Of a DNA stretch of 64,000 nt, positions 24,012 through 37,070 are shown one piece after another. Within the stretch, counting starts at the first letter, position 1, and each line of letters begins with the position of its first letter. Made by a program: the position numbers and the translations under genes. Origin of the DNA: Owenia fusiformis (taxonomy: Eukaryota > Annelida > Polychaeta > Sabellida > Oweniidae); the NCBI GenBank assembly GCA_903813345.2, contig CAIIXF020000011.1, forward strand, positions 31,798,166 through 31,862,165. Direction: 5' to 3'. The notes below the pieces were generated by a model. It did no database searches. It saw only the letters and a program-made list of their open reading frames with translations, and had not been told where the DNA came from.

Positions 24012-24575
24012 GATTAGCATCCCGTATAAAAACAATATGGCGGCTCCAGGCGAATCAACTGGATCAGTCCATTTTTAAGAAATAAGGGGAGTTCTGTAAA
24101 ATCCAGTTTATTGAAATTGTCTTTGAGATAAAGTAATCCGTTTATAATGATTTTGAAAACGTTATCCAAAGAGTGATTGCGTTCAAATAATACATGTACA
24201 ACAGCCAATATAAATTCTTGTATTAGAAACCGGTTTGTCTTGCTTTTTTCATTTGTAGGATATTTTATATGCCAAGCTGTGTGCTATTACGTTATGGGGG
24301 AATTTAGATGCCTATTTTTCCTTATTATACACAAATAGAAGATCCTGAAACTTCACCCATAAATGTGGAATTGATTTGTCAAAATAAAAATCACCCTTTT
24401 ATAAATGTGTGACAATCTATAATATACTTATGCTATATAACAGTTAGAGGTGTTGACACAACGACCTCGAACCTGTGAACCCTTGAGTATTATTCCGGGA
24501 TCGGGCCTTTTATACTAAACGGTGAGCAACACCAGAAACGAGCGTTCGATTTGCTAAACGATATGTGTCACCCTT
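24012..24575 (-). repeat. Inverted second copy of the 9.9-10.4 kb repeat block
   Basis: Read on the minus strand it matches 9915-10395 over most of its length. Shared landmarks are 'gggtgacacatatcgttta', 'ggcccgatcccggaataat', 'gtgttgtgtcaacacctcta'-like text and 'ttattggctgtt'. It has small indels against the other copy. It has no coding potential beyond a 64-codon by-product frame. Confidence 0.65.
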
Positions 24576-25917
24576 TAAATGTGTAATCTTTGATATCGCC
24601 TCTTACTAAGTTCTAATAATTATTTGACCACAAAAACAAATGCGTTTGTTTGGCCAATATGTTATCTTCAATAAGGGGCAATACAATGAAAGTAAAGTCG
24701 AATGGATTATCTCTTAAGCTGTCATTAATCCACCCATCATCACCAATTTTCTCCAATTAAGAGTAAATTTTCAACAAAAATGCAGCATTTTATTCCAATT
24801 TTTACAACTAAATTGAAATGTGCTAGAAGTCATGATTTACCTCTGAAAAGGAAAAGTGAGTCCCCTTGGGATTAGGATAATCCGAAAACAATAGAAATTT
24901 GAGGATATGAACATCACAGAATGAATCATTGCATTGTTATATACCTTCTTGTAAATGACCCATCCTTATGATAAAATCTAAGATTTGGCAAAATCCTTTA
25001 AAACTATTCAATCTCTGAACAAATATAAAAATTACTTACAGCATATGCGTGCATGATTCATCCTAAAAAATCATGTGCAGGTGTATGTTATGTATTTTCA
25101 ATGTACATGATAAATTCTTTATGAATCAACTTGAATGAAACGATGCAATTAAAACAGTGGCCAAAATACATTATTACATTGTGATACATATTTGGCTCAT
25201 TGACATTGTGCATGTGCTATGATCATTCTATTATTGACTGGATTTGTAATTGCTTCAGGAAAGACATTGTAATATAAAGGGATTAGGGGGAATTGTTTTA
25301 TGATACACTGATGCAATTGTGTATAATAGTCTGTATTATTACCAGATCATAAGCAGATCAAGCCTATAATAGCAAGAATATATCATTTATACATCTGCTT
25401 GGATAACAAACAATATTGCTGGGTTAATATTCTGTACAAACAACACAATCATTTGGATATATAACAGGACATAAGCTATTTTGATTGGAATCGGAATGTA
25501 CCATTGATTGAGGAGTTTTGGAGATAACTTTGTATTTCCTATATAAAGGCACCAATATTTGGATAAATAATTAGAAAAATTCTGAAACTTGTACTTTCGA
25601 GCCTTCATGATAAAATAGTTGCTTTTAAGAAGAAACCTTAGAATTAATGATTATTCTACAGGAATTGCTTTAATTGAGTTTTAGTCATTTGTAACAAAAT
25701 TAGTGTACAAATTATCTTGTGTATACAAGCATATAAGCACCTAGAGTTCTGGATTATGGAATAGCTGTAGTATATCGCATGAACCAGGTAAGGGTGTGTT
25801 TTAATGGTTTATCAACTCCGATCTCATGATTTTAACCACAATGTTATATTCCTGCATTTGCAAGAAACAATTCTCTCTAACTAATAAAGATGATTTAATT
25901 ACACATATTATTTTATT
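24576..25917. other. Non-coding stretch, nothing recognised
   Basis: AT-rich, with no exon, RNA gene or repeat boundary identified. Confidence 0.45.
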
Positions 25918-26036
25918 TTACATATTGTTATAGTCTCCAACTTTTTTGGAGATGGTGTTTGGTGGTTGATGTTCGGTGATCGGTGTCTTTAATAATTGGC
26001 AGGTGGTGACAATTTGCATTTTAATACCTTGTTTTA
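25918..26036 (+). repeat. Dispersed ~125-bp repeat, copy 2
   Basis: Carries 'acatattgttatagtctcca', 'acttttttgg', a GGTGTTTGGTGGTTG-like middle and 'ggcaggtggtgaca'. The 'gtcaccacc' start is missing, so this copy is slightly truncated on the left. Confidence 0.6.
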
Positions 26037-26560
26037 CTTTTGATGCTGATGCAATCTTAATTACCTAAACTCAAATGTAGCTTCAATTGGGCATGTGTGA
26101 AATTAATGTTTACTATTTTTGGACAAAACTGTAACCTAGTGTCATGATGTTTTTTACACATCTCTGATTGGATATATGCCATATCATAGATTTGCCTGAT
26201 TAATTGAGTATAGATGAAGTTGGATCAATCATGTTAAGGGTATATGTTGTGGTATCACTAACACTTGCAGATTGATTCCAGTATGATGAGTTGAGTGCAT
26301 TTACTTTGTACATGTTATAGTGGGAGTAATAAAGTAAGCCCTTGTATATAAGCCATATCAATCATGAATCACTTTAATCCCTATCGGCCAGCTATATTTC
26401 CCTTTGGCATGATGGAGATATATAAATTGTGTGATTAGCAGTGTTTTTTTTGTGGAATTCAGAGTTTAGTGGTTGGCCAGTGGTGTTGGAATTGGTTCTT
26501 AAGAAAGGCTCATTTGCATGTACGCTCAAAATAAGAAATTGAGTGTTAAGGCCTAAAATC

Positions 26561-27022
26561 TTTTTGGGCCACCTTGTCCATCAATGTCCAATGCTTTTGT
26601 GCCACTTTGTCTGTCAGTACCCTATGGTTTTGGGCCACCTTGTCTGTCAGTGCCCTATGCTTTTGGGCCACCTTGCCCATCAATGCCCTATGCTTTTAGG
26701 CCACCTTCTCCATTAATGCCCTATGCTTTTGCGCAACCTTGTCCGTCAATGCCTTGCTTTTGGGCCACCTTGTCTGTCAATGCCTTATGCTTTTGGGTCA
26801 CCTTGTCCATCAATGCCCTATGCTTTTGGGCCACCTTGTCCATTAATGCTCTATGCTTTTGCACCACCTTGTCTGTCAATGCCCTATGCTTTTGGGCCAC
26901 CTTGTCTGTCAATGCCTTATGCTTTTGGGTCACCTTGTCCATCAATGCCCTATGCTTTTGGGCTACCTTGCCCATCAATGCCCTATGTTTTTGGGCCACC
27001 TTGTCTATCAATGCCCTATGCT
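26561..27022 (+). repeat. 33-bp minisatellite, ~14 units
   Basis: The unit is approximately ttttgggccaccttgtctg followed by tcaatgccctatgc. It runs in register for 14 units with point changes; one unit near 26725 is shorter. Because 33 is a multiple of three, long frames are open on both strands (for example an 11-residue repeat PYAFGPPCLSM on plus, HRALMDKVAQK on minus). This is what a codon-length minisatellite without stops gives by default, so I do not call a protein. Confidence 0.85.
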
Positions 27023-27225
27023 TCTCGTTCGGATACTGTCAACCACAATCTTAATTGTGCATATAAGGGTAGGAGGCTTATCAAATCTGTTGCTTCTTGA
27101 GGAGGATGATGTAAGATTCATGCCATCACACCCACTTTCCTGTCTCTTGTCTGATATTTGAAGTCTACAAAATGCATGAGAGCATATCATGTGTTCATTT
27201 GATGAGTTGGGGAAATAGCTTTTTA

Positions 27226-30200
27226 GATGAGTAGCCAGATCTCATAAAGTCTTCAAATAAAGAAGTTTAAACCTCCAAAAGGTTACTGGCTAATCTTGGT
27301 ACCGTTGGAAAGCTAAACACCTGCACTAACATGTTTGAAGACTATAAAAATTCAGAACAGGTGGAAAAGTTCTTAAAAATGCTGGTTTCCATGGTAACTG
27401 CAATGTTGTCAGTATTAAGGACAAATTATATACTTTTGAACATATCTAGAGAACGCTTTGACCATACATCATGATAAAAGTGCCACTGTAAAGGTAATTT
27501 AAAAACCTTTTGAAAAAACATATTTTTAGGATTTTTGGCCTATTGTGATGTCATAGAACTAAAGACGCTTGATTTTTCGGTGATTTTGACAGAATTTAGA
27601 CACGTGTCGTATGCTAATGTAAGCTACATTATCTAATAAAACTATTTTGTGTTTAAAAGTGACTTAACACAACACTTATATGTATATTATCGGGCAAACA
27701 ATATCATTATGATTGTGATGTCATAATGCAAAGAGATAGAGGCCTAATTCAAATATCTAATATCGAGATTATTGACAAATCCAGATATATTTGAGACATT
27801 TATATTATATTTTATACATTTTCAATGATAACTTTAAAATCCTCAACATTAAATGTTATGTTTAATATATCTATAAAAAGGTTACTGTCTAATCATGGTA
27901 CTGTTGGAAAGCTTAGCATCTGTGTTAACATGCCTAATGACTAAAATAAATCAAAACAGGTGAGAACATTTCTAAAAATGATGGTTTCCATGGTAACTGC
28001 AATGATGTCACTATTAAGTCCAGGAATATACTTTTGAAGATATCTAGAGAACGGTTTGACCATATATCATATTAAAACTATCATTGTAAAGCTGATTTAA
28101 CAAACTTGTAAAAAATACACATTTCTCGAGGTTTATGGCTCATTGTGATGTCATAGAAATAGAAACGCTCGATTTTTGGTGATTTTACAAAATACAAACA
28201 CATATCATGTGCTTTTGTAGCCTAATAGTATTGAAGATAAACTATTTTGTGTTTATACGTGACTGAACACAACCATTACATGTATTAATATATAAGGCAA
28301 ACAATATCATTGTGATTTTGATGTCATTATGCAAAAAGATAGAGGCCTAAATCAAACACATGTATATAATCTCTAGTATCGAGAATTTTAACAAATCCAG
28401 ATATTGAATGAGAAAGGTAGAAGGTATTTTTGGGCTTTGATACTGATCAAAAGCTTGCATATTGCGCTTTACAGATGCACTGGTGTTTTTTAAGATTTTT
28501 AGGCAAAAAATTATTTTAATCGTTCATTTCCATAGTAACAGTTTATATTAATCATTATGAGATCATAATGACATTGGTACCGTATGAAAGCAAAAATAAT
28601 TTCTGGTATTTCTAGAAAAATATGCAAACTATTCATTATGATTAATTTTGACCTTAAGTTTACATATTTACAATGAAATAATTATACAGCATGGTGTTAT
28701 ATATATCTGGTGTCCCAAAAATGAGACACTTTTTGACAAGTATTTTCTCGGCAACCACATTCACTGAAAATTTGTACAAAGTAGCCCAAGAGTATTATTA
28801 AAGCACCACCAAGTCATACTATGAAAGCATTGAGGGAATAAGAATACTAGTGAATCATGAAGGGGCATTTAGCACCACCAAGGCATACTAAGGAATTATT
28901 GAACCTAAAGAAACTATTTAAACACCACCAAGCCACACTATGGAATCACTAAGGGCTATTAAGAAACTAATTGGAGCTATTATTTAAGCACAACCTGAGC
29001 ATACTAGGGAATCACTAAGGGCTATTTAAAAACTAATTGAGGCTATTTAAGCACAACCCGAGCATACTAGGGAATCACTAAGGGCTATTAAGAAACTAAT
29101 TGGGGTTATTTAAGCACAACCCGAGAATATAAGGGAATCACTAAGGGCTTTTAAGAAACCAATTGGGACTATTGAAGCACAACCTGAGCATACTACGGAA
29201 TGACTATGGACCTTTAAGAAACTAATTGGGGTTATTTGAGCATAACCCGAGCATACTATGGAATCACTAAGGGCTATTAAGAAACTAATTAGGGCTATTT
29301 AAGCACAACCCGGACATACTAGGGAATCAATAAGGGCTATTAAGAAACTAATTTGGGCTATTTAAGCACTACCCGAGCATATAAGGGAATCGCTAAGGGC
29401 TATCAAGAAACTAATTGGGGCTATTTAAGAAATACCTGGACATACTAGGGAATCACTGAAGGCTATTAAGAAATCAATTGGACTATTTAAGCACAACCCA
29501 AGCATACTAGGGAATCACTAAGAGCTATAAGAAACCAATTAGGGCTATTTGAGCACAACCAAAGCATACTAGAAATCACTAAGGGGTATTAAGAATCAAT
29601 CTAGAGCATTACAAGGGAAACATTAAGGGCCATTAAGAAACCAATGAGGGATATTTAAGCACAACCTGAGCATATAAGGAAATCGCTAAAGGCTATTAAG
29701 AAACCAATTTTGGCTATTTTAGCACAACCCGATCATAGTAGGGAATCACTAAGGGCTATTAAAGCACAACCTGAGCATACTAGGGAATCAATTAGGGCTA
29801 TTAAGAAACTAATATGGGCTATTTAAGCACAACCCAAGCATACTAGGGAATCACTAAGGGCTATTAAGAAACTAATTGGGGTTATTTAAGCACAACCCGA
29901 TCATACTAGGGAATCAATTAGGGCTGTTAAGAAACTAATTTGGGCTATTTAAGCACTACCCGAGCATATAAGGGAATCACTAAGGGCTATCAAGAAACTA
30001 ATTGGGGCTATTTAAGCAATACCCGAGCATATGAGGGAATCACTAAGGGCTATTAAGAAACTAACTGGGGCTATTTACGCACAACCCGGCCATACTAGGG
30101 AATCACTAAGGGCTATTAAGAAACTAATTGGGGCTATTTACGCACAACCCGGCCATACTAGGGAATCACTAAGGGCTATTAAGAAACTAATTGGGGCTAT

Positions 30201-33200
30201 TTAAGCAAAACTCGAGCATACTAGGGAATCACTAAGGGATATTAAGAAACTAATTGGGGCTATTTAAGCACAACCTGAGCATATAAGGGAATCACTAAGG
30301 GCTGTTAAGAAACCGATTTGGGCTATTTAAGCACAACCCGAGCATATAAGGGAATCACTAAGGGCTATCAAGAAACTAATTGGGCTATTTAAGCACAACC
30401 CGAGCATATAAGGGAATCAATAAGGGCTATTAAGAATCTAATTGGGGCTATTTAAGCACAACCTGAGCATATAAGGGAATCACTAGGGGATATTAAGAGA
30501 CCGATTGGGGGTATTTAAGCACAACCCGAGCATGCTAGGGATCACTAAGGGCTATTAAGAAACTAATTGGGGCTATTTAAGCACAACCTTAGCATATAAG
30601 GGAATCACTAAGGGCTATCAAGAAACTAATTGGGCTATTTAAGCACAACCCGAGCATATAAGGGAATCAATAAGGGCTATTAAGAATCTAATTGGGGCTA
30701 TTTAAGCACAACCTGAGCATACTAGGGAATCACTAGGGGCTATTAAGAGCCAATCTAGAGGATACAAGGGAATCACTAAGGGCTATTAAGAACCACTCTA
30801 GAGGATACAAGGGAATCACTAAGGGCTATTGAGAAACCAATCTGGGATATTTAAGCACAACCCGAGCATATAAGGAAATTGCTAAGGGCTATTAAGAAAT
30901 CAATTTTGGCTATTTAAGCCAACCCGTTCATACGAGGGAATCACTAAGGGCTAATAATGAGCCAATATTGACTGATAAAGCACTAATAATCGCCATTTCT
31001 GTAAGGTAGGGTCACCATTTTTACTGAAATCTGATATGTTCCTAATAAATGTAAACAAAGTCAGGCCACGGCTGTGATCAATTGATAGTGGTGTTAATAT
31101 ATCAAAAGTACGGACCATGATGCCATTATTAATATGAAAATTAGCTTATTTGAATATTGTTTTCATAAAAGCATCAGAAATATTTTTTGCTTTCATTGGG
31201 TACCAATATTAATTCAATCAACAACGTTGAACCATAAACTAATAGTCTTCAAATATGTCATTTGAAGAATGTAATCCTATTTTCTTTATTTTATTGCTAT
31301 TTTTACTGTTAATGAAAATTGTATGTTGTACATTTGTATGTTTGGCCCTAAAAGGGCATCAGTACAAATAAATCCTATTATATAAACTCAATTGGACAAG
31401 AACAACTGAGATATGCCCACTCTGCACTATGCTGTTATCTCTGAATATATAGAAAATATTAAATGGTTACTATGGAACCGAGCGCTTTAAGTAAATCTCA
31501 CCCTAAAGTCTCAATTAAATATCTATACTTTTCTTGCCTGACATACTGATACACATACTTGTTGTTTTTAGAAGCTTTTTATCATAATTTTACATATAAG
31601 TACCATATGCCTCCAGAAACACTTGACACATATTATAACATTTGGTAGAAATCACTTAGATATGTGTTTATGATGGGGTTGTGGAATTATCTTTTTGACG
31701 ATGTATCGAACATGACATATTGTTGAAGCTTTTCAAATTATCTTAAGATTTCTCCAAATTTATCCGAATATGTTAAAAATCTCTACATTTTTGAAATATA
31801 CCTTTATCTAAAAGTTTTGAATTATGACATCACAAGTACAATGATATTACTTGTCTGATATACTAATACATATAAGTGTTGTACAACATGTCCTAAATCA
31901 TGTATTTACACAAAATAGTTTATTCTGTAACTACTATCGGCTACAAAAGCTTATGATATGTATTTGTGTGAATTATGTCAAAATCACCAAAAATCAAGCG
32001 TTTCTATTTATATGACATCACAATGAGCCCAAAACCCCGGAAAATATGTATTTTCAACAAGCTTGTTAAATTACCTTTACAATGAAACTTTAAACATGAT
32101 ATATGGTCAAAGCGTTCCCTGGATATCTTCAAAAGTATATTTATGGACTTTAATAGTGACAACATTGTAGTTACCACGGAAACCATCATTTTTTAAAATG
32201 TTCTAACCTGTTTTGATTTATTTTAGGGATTAGGCATGTTAACACAGATGCTAAGCTTTCCAACGGTACCATGATTAGCCAGTAACCTTTTCATCGATAT
32301 TTTCAACATGACATTATATTGTTGAGGATTTTTTAAATTATCATTGAAAATGTATAAAATGTATAAATGCCTCAAATATATCTTAATTTGTCAAAAATCT
32401 CGATATTAGATATTTGAACTAGGCCTCTATCTCTTTGTATTATGACATCACAATCATAGTGATATTGATTGTTCGATATATTAATACTATGTGTTGTGTT
32501 AAGTCACTTAAAGACAAAACATAGTTTACTTAAAGTATTGTACCTTACAGAAGCATATGATACATGTTTAGATTCTGTCAAAATCACCGAAAATTCAGCC
32601 GTTTCTAGTTCTATGACATCACAATGAGCCCAATAATCCAAAAATACATTTTTTCAAAAAGTTTGTTAAATTACCTTTACAGTGATACTTTTATCAAGAC
32701 ATATGGTCAAAGTGTTCTCTAGATATGTTCAAAAGTATATTCATGGGCCTTAATGGTGACAACATTGCAGTTACCATGGAAACCAGCATTTTAAAGAATT
32801 TTCTCACCTGTTCTGAATTGTTTTAGTCGTTAAACATATTAGTGCAGATGCTAAGCTTTCCAAAGGTACCATGATTTGCCAGTAACCTTTTCATCGATAT
32901 ATTAAACATAACATTATATTGTTGAGGATTTTTTAAATTATCATTGAAAATGTATAAAATGTATAAATTCCTCAAATATATCTTAATTTGTCAAAAATCT
33001 TGATATTAGATATTTGAATTAGGCCTCTATCTCTTTGTATTATGACATCACAATCATAGTGATATTGTTTGTTCGATATACTAATATTATGTGTTGAGTT
33101 AAGTCACTTAAAGACAAAAAATAGTTTACTTAAAGTATTGTAGCTTACAGAAGCATATGATACATGTCTAAATTCTGTCAAAATCACCGAAAAATCAGCC

Positions 33201-33533
33201 GTTTCTAGTTTTATGACATCACAATGAGTCCAATAATCCAAAAAATAATTTTTTTCAAAAATTGTGTCAAATTATCTTTACAGTGATACTTTTATCAAGA
33301 CATATGGTCAAAGCGTTATCTAGATATGTTCAAAAGTATATTCATGGGCCTTAATAGTGACAACTTTGCAGTTACCATGGAAACCAGCATTTTTAAGAAC
33401 TTTTCCACCTGTTCTGAATGTTTTTAGTCATCAAGCATGTTAGTGCAGAAGTTAAGCTTTCCAACGGTACCAAGATTAGCCAGTAACCTTTCGGAGGTTT
33501 AATCTCTTCAAATATTGCCGGCTGCTACTCGTC
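27226..33533. mobile_element. 6.3-kb palindromic element with satellite core
   Basis: The outer ends GATGAGTAGC (27226) and GCTACTCGTC (33524-33533) are inverted, followed inward by inverted copies of a 600-bp unit marked by 'ggttactggctaatcttggt'. The marker recurs at 27281 and 27880 on plus, and on minus at about 32287, 32887 and 33488, so spacing is 599-601 bp. A further partial right-arm unit reaches to about 31490. The inner arms (28560-28700 against 31120-31215) are also inverted. The centre is the 63-bp satellite at 28785-30960. No open frame of useful size occurs. It resembles a Foldback-type element or an inverted satellite array; no target duplication was resolved. Confidence 0.7.
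28785..30960 (+). repeat. 63-bp satellite array, ~35 units
   Basis: The unit is approximately actagggaatcactaagggc, tattaagaaactaattgggg, ctatttaagcacaacccgag, cat. Units in the centre are near-identical, while those at both edges are divergent and shorter, as expected for arrays homogenised from the middle. Some runs are duplicated as multi-unit blocks (for example the pair near 30100 and the pair near 30380/30620). No open reading frame. Confidence 0.9.
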
Positions 33534-33823
33534 TATTTATATTGACATTTTGTATCAACCTTGCAGATATATTTTGAATTAAAAAATTGTTCATTGCTAC
33601 CATTAAATCATTAGATTATTTATGGGTAGGGTTAAATGCATGAATATTTTCATGTTGGGCTTAGTAAATTAAGATATTTAAGTGATATGACCTCTAGTTA
33701 ATATTATCCTTTTTACCTTTATATACCCAAACTTGCCAGGTATACCAGGATATAAGAATTATGTTGATCTGAGATATATTATTTAGATATCTTAAAATTA
33801 CTTTGACCCTGCATAAAACAATG
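33534..33823. other. Short non-coding spacer
   Basis: Nothing recognised between the palindromic element and the next mariner-like element. Confidence 0.4.
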
Positions 33824-33825
33824 TA

Positions 33826-34387
33826 CAGGGTGGTCAAAACAAATACCATTTTCCTCATATCTTTGTCATTTTATGAAATAACTCCCTGATATTTTACACC
33901 TGTGTACATCATTCAATTTGCTACCAGCCTACTTTATTTCATGACCATCAGATTGATAGTTACAATGTAACAGTACTTTAAAGAACATGCCCAGAGGCCA
34001 CTATTGCGTTGTGGGGAAACCTTTACTCATCATCTAAAATGTCCCTACCTTTGGGGATATGGCAGAGGTAGAGGATATGAGAATGAACTCAGGACAATTG
34101 CAAACTTAAAAAGTGAGATCATTTGTGTCATTCAGGCCATACCTGCTGAGGAATGCATTCGGGTCATTAACAACTGTGCTGTTTTGCCTACAGCGCGATA
34201 ATGGCCAAATCTGAAGCATGTTATTCAAAGTGCTGTAAAATTGTGACTATCAGTCTGATGGTCATGAAATGTGTTAAGGTGGTAGGAAATTGAATGATGT
34301 ACAAATGTATGAAATATCAGGGAGTAATTCCTTAAAGTGACAAAGATATAAGGAAAATGCAGGGTTTCCTTTTTTTTGACCACCCTG
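33826..34387 (+). mobile_element. Internally deleted mariner-like element
   Basis: Inverted ends CAGGGTGGTCAAAACAAATA and its mirror are flanked by TA (33824-33825 and 34388-34389). The similarity runs about 145 bp inward, through 'gaaataactccctgatatt' and 'catgaccatcagattgatag'. At 562 bp it is far too short for a full transposon. It keeps the 3' end of a transposase frame (34004-34201), so it is a deletion derivative of a coding element. Confidence 0.88.
34004..34201 (+). pseudogene. C-terminal fragment of a mariner-type transposase
   Basis: A 65-codon frame inside the 562-bp element. The segment ELRTIANLKSEIICVIQAIP followed by AEECIRVINN has the pattern of the C-terminus of DDE_3/mariner-type transposases (a 'TIxxLKxxIxxxIxxIPxE..RVxxN' region after the catalytic domain). 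The catalytic acidic residues are not present in this copy, so it cannot catalyse transposition. Family recognition is by motif memory and not by search. Confidence 0.6.
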
Positions 34388-34437
34388 TACATACCATTTC
34401 CAAGTGTTTTTTATCTAACCTTTCAAGAAGGATTGAT

Positions 34438-35060
34438 ATTTTTGTAAGGGCAAATCTGTATGCTAAAAAAACAAAAACATAATGCAAGGCTTATATCAAT
34501 AATACAGGAATAATAGCTATTGCAATTATATAATTTATTTATGCTATAAAGCATGTATTATATCTATCTTCACACAAGCCATTTGGTGCATGATAAACTA
34601 TGCAGGTATGCACAGATTAGAAATTCAATATTTAAGATGGATCAAACCATTTGTATGGCCTCGGATTGTGACATTGGTAGAACTCTCCTTACTTTTTGTA
34701 CCATTGAGATTCACGTTAAATTGACAAAGTTCAAATTAGAATTTCTCAAATCGCAGCCCATCGATTTTCAAAGAATTTCAGACAAATACAGCAAAACATC
34801 TCACCTTCATGTCAAAAAAATGTCAACAATAATATCCCACGAAAATCAAAAGTTCTGCTCTCTTACCAAGGTCATCCATCCGCAGAAAATAATCCCAAAT
34901 ATTTTACCCTTCACTGTTATGATCACATGTTTCCCAGTTATTCGCTACGCTTTGGCGTTGCCGTTGTTCTGGTTTTGTAAGGGCAAATCTGTATGCTAAA
35001 AAAACAATGGTGCATGATAAACTATGCAGGTATGCACAGATTAGAAATTCAATATTTAAT
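34438..35060 (+). repeat. Gapped direct duplication
   Basis: The block 'gtaagggcaaatctgtatgc' plus 'taaaaaaaca' at 34444-34473 reappears at 34976. There it is directly joined to the block 'ggtgcatgataaactatgca' and its continuation, which in the first copy lies about 100 bp further on (34577-34630). The second copy therefore equals the first with an internal deletion. Between them, 34939-34975 carries 'ttcgctacgctttggcgttg', which is also the end of the repeat at 52290-53312. The 148-codon frame at 34553-34999 crosses these pieces and is not supported as a gene. Confidence 0.5.
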
Positions 35061-37070
35061 ATACTCCAGAGGATCCTATGGTCTTGAATTTTGACATTGG
35101 TAATTGAATGGTTAGGGGGGGGGGTATTAGATTATATCACATTGGATTATGATTTGGGATAGTTGGGTTTTGTTTTTCTTTTGACTGGTGCACTCTTAGT
35201 AAGTCAAAAAAAGTTTTCTTTTTCTCACTATGTTCTGTAACCATTTTGTACTTTCTCGTTGATGCTTGAGCCTACCTTGCATATTAGTCAATTACAATTG
35301 AAATGTATGGATTGAAATAACAAAATATAGATCTATTACATTGATCTTCCCAACATTGGACCAACCAGGTCCTGCACTCTATTGAAAATTGAAAAATACC
35401 CCTACCCCAATTGAAAACCTGTTTGCACTCTGCTATGATAAAAACGAATATGCCATTTCAAAACTTGAAAAATTCACATTTTCATTTTTGACAGGCTTTG
35501 CACATACATGTCAAAGTCTTGCTTCAAGCCCTTGTGAACCCATACATAAATCCTACATAACTGATGGCCTTGTGTTAAGACGATAAGGATGAGAGGTTAA
35601 GGTACTTTATACAAGACTAACCATATCATGGTCATAATAGATAAAATGATTGATTTGATTCAGGAAGGGAACTGGACTATAGCATGACAGATAGATGTTT
35701 ATTAAAAGTAATGTTTCCTTGGTAATTCTTTGATGACAATATTGATAAAAAAATGTATTTGCAATCAAAGCATGAATGAAAAATTAATTTTTCCCAGTAG
35801 TCTCATATCATGAAATTGGTTTATTATTTGAAAGGTACTTCTATTGTGATTCATAAATTACTTGGAAAATGTTTTGGATATAACATTAGGACTGAGTACT
35901 TGATTAATGAGTAGCTAAAATAACCGCAGATGAGCGATGTTTCAATCTGCTTGACTTTCTATGATCTATATTTGTGATTAATTGCTTACCTAAGAGGAAT
36001 GTTTGAGTTACAAATAATTTTACCTCTTGAGTAAAAAAAGTACTGGTTTTATAATATTAAATCATAGTAGAAAATTTAATTTAGAATATAAGAATAGTTT
36101 CTTTAGAGTCTGATATTACATTCATATAAGTTTAAGCAATATTTTATTTAGAAAGCCTTGATATACCCAGTCAAGCTGATCTTATTAGAGACTTACCGTG
36201 GGAATAGTTTTATCATTTGATTATCTTTTTTGAGTGACATATACAATGATCATAAAGATAATTAAGCAAAAATAAGGTCTGCTAGAGCGTAAAGGGAATA
36301 ATATCAAGAAGTCATTACTCCTAAAAAATATGTTATGATGGGCATGTTATAAAAAACAGAATAGAGTCTTTGCAGATTATTGACTTAGACTTAGAGTAAA
36401 AAAGAAAAGAAATTTTGTGGAATAATTTAAACAGGCATGTAGTTGACAATCTAAATTGTAGATGCTAGAAAATTAGGCATTCGATTCTAATCATGGAGAA
36501 AGGCTCTGGAATAGGCATCCTCGAAGGAGCATATGCTATGTCACAGTGCTTTATAAAATAGCAGGGCACCATTCTTATTCAACTAATGCCAGTAGCTTAC
36601 AAACTGAAATAGACAGAATCTCTAATTTGAAAATATCAATATCAAAGCATTATCACATAAAGGATAAATATAAGCTTTTTTGATTGACAAAATATGTAAT
36701 AGTTTTAAGCGATCTGAGAAAGTGTTTATTATTATTATCAAAAGGTTATTATATTTATGATTGGATATACGTGATAGTACTGATAGCAAAGTCAAAAAGT
36801 CAAAGCAATTGATTTGTGAGAGATTGGATTATACAAAGTAACAGGTAATGTTTTTATAGTCCTTATGCCTGTTTACTTTTTATTACCATTCATTATCTGA
36901 AATCAATACAGCGATATCATTTTTTGAAATTATATTTATAGGATATCCTATGATTTTGAGGAATATCATTTTTATCTACGAGGTGATATTGATATCTGCA
37001 CGAGAGATAAATATCCAATTTATTTTATTATGTTATTATACATTTAGTACACTAAGTGTAGGATATAATT
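35061..37070. other. Non-coding stretch, nothing recognised
   Basis: Two kilobases of AT-rich sequence with dense stops. No exon with splice sites, no RNA gene and no inverted-end element was identified. Confidence 0.45.

Noticed and set aside
26584-27100. Proline/cysteine-rich repeat proteins on plus and a KHRAL-type repeat on minus
   Set aside because: They are forced by a 33-bp tandem repeat without stops; no start context, splice site or unique flanking coding text supports a gene.
28785-30960. Possible CRISPR-like array
   Set aside because: Units are contiguous without unique spacers of constant length, and the setting is eukaryotic; it is a plain satellite.
31320-31380. Possible LINE 3' tail (ggccctaaaagggcatcagt, caaataaat)
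   Set aside because: No reverse transcriptase text upstream and no repeated tail; it lies within the palindromic element.
34553-34999. A 148-codon open frame
   Set aside because: It crosses the gapped duplication and the end of a dispersed repeat; no domain-like text.
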